Source: a virus
DNA length: 35,482 nt
IMG/VR virus record: IMGVR_UViG_3300032069_000031
Coordinates: 1-35,482 of that record
Strand: one strand, 5' to 3'
Each line of letters opens with the position of its first letter. Position 1 is the stretch's first letter. Below are positions 30,771 to 35,482 of the stretch, piece after piece. The translations under genes were made by a program, and so were the position numbers. The notes under the pieces are model-generated. The model had not been told where the DNA came from. It saw nothing but the letters and a program-made list of their open reading frames with translations, and searched no databases.

Positions 30771-30925
30771 CGTCCTTTTTTCCCCTTTTATGCTGACGAC
30801 CTGCGACCCCGACGGAGGATAGTAATCCGGTTAAAGCTTGGGAAAGACCCAAGCACCAATCGCCCTGTATATCCATACTCTGGAAACCTCCAGAGGGGGG
30901 ATATAAAGAAAAAAGGGGTTTGGGT
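30771..30925 (+). ncRNA. Candidate structured RNA between terminase and GNAT genes
   Basis: The 303-nt interval 30713-31015 has no gene. Within it, CCCCTTTT (30782-30789) can pair with AAAAGGGG (30911-30918), enclosing three hairpins: GGAT/ATCC with loop AGTA (30817-30828); a perfect 7-bp stem GCTTGGG/CCCAAGC with loop AAAGA (30836-30854); and a long hairpin TATATCC/GGATATA enclosing CTCTGGA/TCCAGAG with loop AACC (30868-30905). Many perfect stems in a short space suggest a selected multibranched RNA. Upstream lies a 15-bp near-repeat (30731-30745, 30748-30762). No Rfam family is recognised by eye. Confidence 0.5.
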
Positions 30926-30978
30926 ACGGATTAAAATATAAATAGTTAACAACATGATAAATATGTTCGAAAAGGGTA

Positions 30979-31010
30979 AAGGGTATTCTCGAAAGGGAGT
31001 ACCCTTATTT
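30979..31010 (+). terminator. Terminator/attenuator hairpin before the GNAT-like gene
   Basis: AAGGGTA (30979-30985) pairs with TACCCTT (31000-31006), with an inner CTC/GAG, followed by ATTTTATTT. It ends about 10 nt before the ATG at 31016 and ties up the only GGGAG upstream of that gene, so it may regulate readthrough or translation. Confidence 0.6.
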
Positions 31011-31015
31011 TATTT

Positions 31016-31522
31016 ATGACAACCGCAGCCGAGATAATTAAAGTCAGTGAAGCGATAACAATATCGCCATGGGATAATCCCGACCTCGGATATATTTACG
31101 GTTTGATTATGCAAGACAAGCTTGTTAGGCTCCCGCCGGTTTTAAAAGAAAATAGTTTTTATTGGTTGATACAAGAAAAGATAGACGATACTTTGATCCG
31201 CCTGGGTTGCGCGTATTTTGAAAAGACTGCAAGCCTTCGCCCTTTCGGTAGGCATTACGGCTATCTACTGCATTATTACCGCGACGAGAAAGCTTTTGCC
31301 CGGCGTAAATATTCTAGCATGACGGCATTAGTCGCAGCCGCCAAGCTAGTAGATTTCTTTTTTGACGAGTTTCAAGAGCCGGCTTTATACATCACGCAAG
31401 ACACGCGCAACAAAGGCAGTATTTTACTTTGTAAAAAATTAGGCTTTGCAAGGATTGGCGAGGGTAAAGATATTTTAGATAATAATTTAACACTCAATGT
31501 TTGGGTGAAGGAAAGGTTATAA
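31016..31522 (+). CDS. GNAT-like virion-operon protein
   Basis: 168 residues. The C-terminal half reads like a GNAT acetyltransferase fold (ALYITQDTRNKGSILLCKKL followed by GFARIGEG), while the acetyl-CoA loop signature is weak. GNAT-fold proteins occur in the structural operons of T7-like phages. It could be a modifying enzyme or a fold reused as a structural factor. The attenuator hairpin sits just upstream. Confidence 0.58.
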   Translation: MTTAAEIIKVSEAITISPWDNPDLGYIYGLIMQDKLVRLPPVLKENSFYWLIQEKIDDTLIRLGCAYFEKTASLRPFGRHYGYLLHYYRDEKAFARRKYSSMTALVAAAKLVDFFFDEFQEPALYITQDTRNKGSILLCKKLGFARIGEGKDILDNNLTLNVWVKERL

Positions 31523-31523
31523 C

Positions 31524-31796
31524 ATGGGAAATACTATCGCCTCAATTTTTTTTCCTTTCGGTGCGATGGCGTCCAGTATGCACAAGCAAAAAGAAACTAC
31601 CGAGAATGTTAAAAAGCAAACCGAAGCGATGAAGGCGCCCAAAGTGCCGACGCAGGCGCAAGCTGAAGAAACCGCCAAGGCAAAACAAGTCGCCAAGCGG
31701 CGCACGATATTAGCGACCGGCGGCGCAGTTGACGCAGGTTTAGGTTCCTTGGGCCAGGTAGGATCGCAAAACTTACTGAAAAAAACATTAGGTTAA
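31524..31796 (+). CDS. Small protein preceding the portal gene
   Basis: 90 residues. A short hydrophobic N-terminus (MGNTIASIFFPFGAMASSM), a Lys/Glu/Ala-rich helix (TENVKKQTEAMKAP, then QAEETAKAKQVAKRRT) and a Gly-rich end. Proteins of this form are usual just before podoviral portal genes. AAGG lies 9 nt before the ATG. Probably a minor virion protein. Confidence 0.6.
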   Translation: MGNTIASIFFPFGAMASSMHKQKETTENVKKQTEAMKAPKVPTQAQAEETAKAKQVAKRRTILATGGAVDAGLGSLGQVGSQNLLKKTLG

Positions 31797-31798
31797 TT

Positions 31799-33466
31799 AT
31801 GATAGAAGTAGAAAAAATCCTCAAAGACGCAGAAAATCTCATCGGTAAAAATGGCACTTGGCGCGGGTATCAAGAAGAGGTAGCAAGGTTTGCATTACCG
31901 CGTAAACGCTGGGTAGTTGCGACAAAGACATCGGGCGAGCCTTTAGATCTCGTCGAGTTATACGACGAAACCGCCGAAACTTCTTTACGGCGCATGGCCG
32001 GCGGCATAGACTACAATTTAACCAACTCCGCGATGAAATGGTTTGGCTTGCAAACAATAGATCAAAAGTTTATGAATGAAAAGAGCGTTGACTCTTGGTT
32101 TTATCGTTTCGTCGAGTATTTGCGCTATGTTTTAAGCACGAGTAATTTTGATAGTGTGAAGCAAGAATATTATATTGACAAGGGTTGCTTCGGTACCGGC
32201 ACAATATTTATCCAGGAAAATCCCGACGGCGGTATCAGTTTTAAGAATGTCCCTATCGAGCAAATAAACCCGGTCGAAGATATTAACGAGGAATTGTCGC
32301 ATATGTACCGGGTGTTTAAATTATCGGCGGCCGCCGCTTACGAACAATGGGGCGCGAAGGCTGGGCAAGAGATCGGCGAGAAAATGAAGGATAAGCCCTA
32401 CGATGAATTTGAATTTATACATTACGTCGGGCGTAGAGTCAAGCGCGATATTTCCTCCCGCGACCGTTTCAATATGCCTTACGAAGAAGGTATCATCAAC
32501 AGAAAAGAGCGCAGGCTTGTCTTTGAAAGCGGCCGCGAAGAAATGCCTTTCGTTATCGGTAGATTTTATAAACACGCCAGCGATGTATTCGGTTATTCCC
32601 CGGCTATGGTGGCGAAAGCTAAAACTCTTTTAATCAACAAGCAAGAGCAAACGGCATTACTTCGAGCGATGAAGGAAGCTACGCCGCCCATGGAAGCACC
32701 GATGAAAGGCTATTCAAGCCCCTACGACTTTAACCCGCACGGTATGAATTTTTACGATAAATTAAATGCTAACGCCGGCGACTTGCGCCCGATACCTTTT
32801 AACAGTAATTTTTCAATTACAGTCGAGGTAATGGAAAAAACACGCGAGGCTATCAAGGCTTGCTTTTTCTTACAGGAATTACAGGCGATCACTTCCGCGC
32901 CAAGGCAAAAGACCGCTTACGAAACGCAGCAACTTATCGCCGAGAGTATGGCAACGCTGGGGCCGTTGGCTTCAAGAGATTTAAGCGAAACCTGGCGCCC
33001 TTTGATCGTGCGCTTAGCCAAAATAATTATCCGGCAAAACGAGCCGTATTGGGCCGTCGGTCAAGCCGGCAGCCTTCCGCCGCCTCCGCAAGTATTACAA
33101 GGCAAGGCTTGGGGGCCGGTATTCTCATCGCCATTGGCGAGAGCATTACAGGCCAGCGAAGTCAACGACCTTGTAGGTTTCTTGCAGATCGCTAACGAGA
33201 TCGTAGCCGGGCAAATCAACTCGGCTAACTCCCCCGCCGCAGATTTGCTTAACTTCGACAAGACTATTCAAAAAGCACGGGAATTAAAAGGCGTGGATCC
33301 TGAATTGCTAAACGACGAGCGCATGGTCGAGGCAATCCGGCAGGCACGGCAGAAAGCAATCGCCGCGCAGCAACAGCAAATGCAAATGGCGGAAATGGCA
33401 AAAGCCGCCAACCAAGGGGCAAGCGCCTATAAAAATGTTAAGCAGGCGGATCAGGTGCAAGCGTGA
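31799..33466 (+). CDS. Portal (head-to-tail connecting) protein
   Basis: 555 residues. YQEEVARFALPRKRW, LYDETAETSLRRMAGGI, KGCFGTGTIFIQENPDG and VIGRFYKHASDVFGYSPAMV are typical of the podoviral portal family (PF12236). A dodecamer at one head vertex forms the DNA channel and the seat for the terminase. The C-terminal 60 residues are Gln/Ala-rich, as usual. It starts 2 nt after the preceding stop and ends in a GTGA overlap with the next gene. Confidence 0.9.
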   Translation: MIEVEKILKDAENLIGKNGTWRGYQEEVARFALPRKRWVVATKTSGEPLDLVELYDETAETSLRRMAGGIDYNLTNSAMKWFGLQTIDQKFMNEKSVDSWFYRFVEYLRYVLSTSNFDSVKQEYYIDKGCFGTGTIFIQENPDGGISFKNVPIEQINPVEDINEELSHMYRVFKLSAAAAYEQWGAKAGQEIGEKMKDKPYDEFEFIHYVGRRVKRDISSRDRFNMPYEEGIINRKERRLVFESGREEMPFVIGRFYKHASDVFGYSPAMVAKAKTLLINKQEQTALLRAMKEATPPMEAPMKGYSSPYDFNPHGMNFYDKLNANAGDLRPIPFNSNFSITVEVMEKTREAIKACFFLQELQAITSAPRQKTAYETQQLIAESMATLGPLASRDLSETWRPLIVRLAKIIIRQNEPYWAVGQAGSLPPPPQVLQGKAWGPVFSSPLARALQASEVNDLVGFLQIANEIVAGQINSANSPAADLLNFDKTIQKARELKGVDPELLNDERMVEAIRQARQKAIAAQQQQMQMAEMAKAANQGASAYKNVKQADQVQA

Positions 33467-33921
33467 ACAAACGCATGGCGAGCGAAACTTTAGCCGAGTA
33501 TAAGGCCCGGCGCAAAGCAGATAACAACAAAGTCAATGCTATTGTAAAAGGGCAATCTCTTTTTTTAATCAATAAAAAGTGGGTGCTTAATTTACGCTCA
33601 ATAATGTTACGCGCCCTACAATCTTTTTACGAACAGGAAACTTTTACCAAAGAGCAAGAGAAGCAACTCACCGACTCAATCTCGGCTTGGATCAACAACC
33701 CAGATAACGGGCCTTTCGAGCGTAACTTCTTAAGGCAAACTGTTCATTTCTTAAAGACATCGCAATCCGGCGCGTGGGATTGGCGGCGTAAGCTTTACAA
33801 AGAAAAAGGTATATCGTGGCAGAAGAAGCATAGAATACCACAATTTTATACCGACAAAGATTTTGCTTTAGCGGGTAGGATGATCGACGACTTTTATCAA
33901 GAGTACCCAGAGTTTATATGA
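33463..33921 (+). CDS. Head-region hypothetical protein
   Basis: 152 residues, GTG start in a GTGA overlap with the portal stop; an ATG at 33475 is the alternative. Helical and rich in charged and aromatic residues (KWVLNLRSIMLRALQSFYEQ, GAWDWRRKLYKEKGISW). Found between portal and scaffold, so it is probably involved in head assembly. No family recognised. Its stop overlaps the next ATG. Confidence 0.62.
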   Translation: MNKRMASETLAEYKARRKADNNKVNAIVKGQSLFLINKKWVLNLRSIMLRALQSFYEQETFTKEQEKQLTDSISAWINNPDNGPFERNFLRQTVHFLKTSQSGAWDWRRKLYKEKGISWQKKHRIPQFYTDKDFALAGRMIDDFYQEYPEFI

Positions 33922-34169
33922 GTAAATTGCAAGCTAAGTTAAAAACTTTATCCGCAGAGCAGATCGCCGACTTATACCGGCAAGTGTTTTGTACCGAGGC
34001 TGGGGCTTTAATCCTCGAGGATATGAAACTATCTAGTTTTTTTTACGACATTACTTGCCCGGCCGGTGTTACAGATCGGCAAGGCTGGATAAATGAGGGT
34101 TTGCGTTTTAGTGTTATGCGTATTGAAAATGCCGTGAAATTCGGCAAAAAGGAGATTGCAGATGTTTAA
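33918..34169 (+). CDS. Small head-region protein
   Basis: 83 residues, ATGA overlap with the previous gene. LSAEQIADLYRQVFCTEAGA, LILEDM and RQGWINEGLRFSVMRIENAV recall small proteins encoded between portal and scaffold genes in podoviruses, of unknown role. Its last 8 nt overlap the scaffold start. Confidence 0.62.
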   Translation: MSKLQAKLKTLSAEQIADLYRQVFCTEAGALILEDMKLSSFFYDITCPAGVTDRQGWINEGLRFSVMRIENAVKFGKKEIADV

Positions 34170-35121
34170 TTTTCTAAGCTGGTTTATGCCGGACAACTTA
34201 GGGCGACCGATGTTTAATGTAGATGATCCTAGCGCTGGTGCGGCGGTCGAAATACCCCCTGCTGGTACCCCACCGGCAGAAAATACACCTCCCCCCGCTG
34301 CACCGGCTGCTGAAATAGAAGTGCCAGAATTTATTAAGGCTTTGCCCGAGGATATGCAAAAGGATAATCGGATCACGCGTTTTAAGTCGGTCGAGGATAT
34401 GGCAAAAAGTTATATCGAGGCGCAAACGGTAATATCGAAAAAAGGTATTGTCTTGCCAAACCTTAAGGATCCAAAAGACGTCGAGCGCTTTCAAGGTGAA
34501 ATGGCGAAGGCGGGATTGGGCCGCCCGGCAAAGCCCGAGGATTACAAGTTTGACGAGCCTAAAGATTTACACCCAGGGTTGCAAGGTAAAACTGAAATGG
34601 ACGCACAGTTTCGTACATGGGCGTATAAGTTTAATTTAGATCCTGCGACTGCTAATGCTTTACGCCAAGAGTACCGCGTTATGGAAAGTAAAGCCATGGC
34701 ACAATTCGAGGCACAAAAAGCCCAAGAGCAAGACGCCGCGATCAAAGCCTTACAGGATAAGTGGGGCGATAAGCTGGGCCAAAATAACGAGCTGGGTAAA
34801 AAGTTTGTTTTAAAAGCCGGCGGTCAAGAAATGTTAGATCAGTTAGGAAAATTAGGTTTAGGCGATAATCCCGTGGTGCTGGATCTCTTTTACCGTTGCG
34901 GGAAAATGTTTTCGGAAGAAGCAATCGCTAACTTTGGTTTCTCGACGTTGGAAGGCGGCGCCGCCGAAGCCCAGCAGAAATACGCCGAATATAAAAAGGC
35001 TATTTCTACACGCGATAAGTCGCACCCTATCAACAGCGAAAATGCACAGATACGCGGCGAAGCGGTTAAGCACATGGAAGCCGTGCAGAGAATGATTTTA
35101 GAAAATGGCGGATCATTATAA
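34162..35121 (+). CDS. Capsid scaffolding protein
   Basis: 319 residues from ATG 34162 (AAGGAG 8 nt upstream); a TTG 6 nt earlier is less likely. A Pro/Ala-rich N-terminus (to about 50) is followed by PEFIKALPEDMQKDNRITRF, MAKSYIEAQTVISKKG, AGLGRPAKPEDYKF and a charged helical region ending with KHMEAVQRMILEN. This is the standard podoviral scaffold layout; the protein shapes the prohead and then leaves it. It immediately precedes the capsid leader. Confidence 0.8.
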   Translation: MFNFLSWFMPDNLGRPMFNVDDPSAGAAVEIPPAGTPPAENTPPPAAPAAEIEVPEFIKALPEDMQKDNRITRFKSVEDMAKSYIEAQTVISKKGIVLPNLKDPKDVERFQGEMAKAGLGRPAKPEDYKFDEPKDLHPGLQGKTEMDAQFRTWAYKFNLDPATANALRQEYRVMESKAMAQFEAQKAQEQDAAIKALQDKWGDKLGQNNELGKKFVLKAGGQEMLDQLGKLGLGDNPVVLDLFYRCGKMFSEEAIANFGFSTLEGGAAEAQQKYAEYKKAISTRDKSHPINSENAQIRGEAVKHMEAVQRMILENGGSL

Positions 35122-35140
35122 AAAGTAATTTACTTTTTTT
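35120..35140 (+). terminator. AT-rich hairpin with T tail after the scaffold gene
   Basis: AAAAAGTAA pairs with TTACTTTTT, followed by more T and by AAA, so it could end transcription in either direction. It overlaps the -35 region of the capsid promoter, so the same bases both stop one transcript and start the next. Confidence 0.55.
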
Positions 35141-35157
35141 AAATTGCGCCATATAAT
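35129..35157 (+). promoter_or_regulatory. Promoter of the capsid gene
   Basis: TTTACT (35129-35134), 17-nt spacer, perfect TATAAT (35152-35157). The start point is expected near 35164, giving a leader of about 213 nt before the capsid ATG. Confidence 0.6.
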
Positions 35158-35163
35158 TAAATT

Positions 35164-35376
35164 GAATAGGCAACTGGTTAGGACAACCGCTAAATACCTA
35201 CGGGGATAATTTCAAAACCCCATAGGGAAAAAGGCGGCTTAACTTTAGCCTTCTTTGTAAAGTTCACCGAGGACAACTACCTAAACCGTAGCCTCATAGT
35301 TTCTTTTAGCAGGCCCGAAGGCGGGGCAACCTGTTAGCACGCAAGGTACAAACAAAGCTAAAAACGGAGATAAACT
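35164..35376 (+). promoter_or_regulatory. Structured 5' leader of the capsid gene (complete)
   Basis: Complete copy of the leader, including its start, which is missing at the left end of the window. Hairpins in order: GGTT/AACC (35176-35188); CCTA-C-GGGG with CCCC-A-TAGG (35197-35226); then the two bulged hairpins at 35269-35295 and 35310-35333 that correspond to 41-67 and 82-105. The last ends about 40 nt before the ATG. It could stabilise the abundant capsid message or sense a ligand or protein. Confidence 0.5.
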
Positions 35377-35482
35377 ATGTCGTTTACTGCGGAAACCGCA
35401 CTACGGTCAGTCCAGTTTTCAACCAATATCGCGTTACTTTCCCAGCAATTAGAGTCGGTCTTTTCCCCTTATGCCATGGAAG
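35229..35482. repeat. Terminal overlap, right copy
   Basis: Right-hand copy of bases 1-254, 253 of 254 identical. It ends within codon 36 of the duplicated capsid gene. The one mismatch lies between the last leader hairpin and the capsid ribosome-binding site, so it may be a real population variant or a sequencing error. Confidence 0.9.
35377..35482 (+). CDS. Major capsid protein, duplicated 5' fragment
   Basis: First 35 codons of the capsid gene at 149-1075, identical, cut by the end of the window. It is a product of the terminal overlap and not a second gene. Confidence 0.9.
   Translation, partial: MSFTAETALRSVQFSTNIALLSQQLESVFSPYAME

Noticed and set aside
30793-30799. CTGACGA as a hammerhead ribozyme core
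   Set aside because: It fits CUGANGA, but no following GAAA with a proper stem II/III arrangement or cleavage site could be drawn.
1-35482. tRNA genes and an integrase with attachment site
   Set aside because: No cloverleaf, no tyrosine or serine recombinase motif and no attachment-like repeat were seen on either strand.

Overview
The window is a complete tailed-phage genome of the short-tailed, T7-like (podovirus) virion type, probably from a metagenome. Bases 1-254 recur at 35229-35482 with one mismatch (G127 versus A35355), so the natural molecule is most simply a circle or circularly permuted genome of about 35,228 bp. I see no tRNA, rRNA, integrase, RNA polymerase, DNA polymerase or helicase. 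The host is probably a Gram-negative bacterium: two membrane enzymes are of lipopolysaccharide-building types, and a CRISPR-type repeat implies pressure from a type I-C CRISPR-Cas system. No closer host call is justified.

Rightward late genes run from 27.9 kb through the end and on to 18.5 kb. They comprise small terminase, three overlapping microproteins, a SleB-type cell-wall hydrolase, large terminase, a 300-base interval full of hairpins, a GNAT-like protein, portal, scaffold, a hairpin-rich leader and the major capsid protein. Next come a decoration-like protein, an O-antigen ligase/polymerase-like membrane protein, tail adaptor, a 1155-residue nozzle protein with inserted sugar-binding-type domains, three internal ejection proteins (one of 1454 residues), an HNH endonuclease gene inserted on the opposite strand, an ATP-grasp protein, two fibre/spike candidates with signal peptides, and a second lysis cassette.

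Leftward genes run from 27.75 kb down to 18.5 kb and form the early/replication arm: a replication-initiator-like protein, an Ala-rich Imm-5-like protein, an HNH-zinc-ribbon fusion, a ribbon-helix-helix regulator, a RecT/Bet annealing protein fused to a likely OB fold, a PD-(D/E)XK exonuclease, accessory coiled-coil proteins, a winged-helix regulator, a protein with eleven 24-bp repeats, a VRR-NUC nuclease, many tiny membrane or Cys-rich proteins and an ArnT/GT-C-type glycosyltransferase. The two arms diverge from back-to-back promoters at 27.9 kb whose -35 boxes are the two strands of one near-palindrome.

The most exciting element is a single 32-nt type I-C-like CRISPR repeat at 26386-26417, alone, with no cas genes and no second repeat. 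This is the form expected of an RNA anti-CRISPR (solitary repeat unit). It lies antisense within the 3' end of the Ala-rich gene. Other notable points are two LPS-type enzymes encoded by a phage, the RecT-OB fusion, two structured RNA intervals, the HNH insertion flanked by a duplicated gene start, and a repeat array in which three binary sites occur in seven of eight combinations. Functions are inferred from sequence alone.
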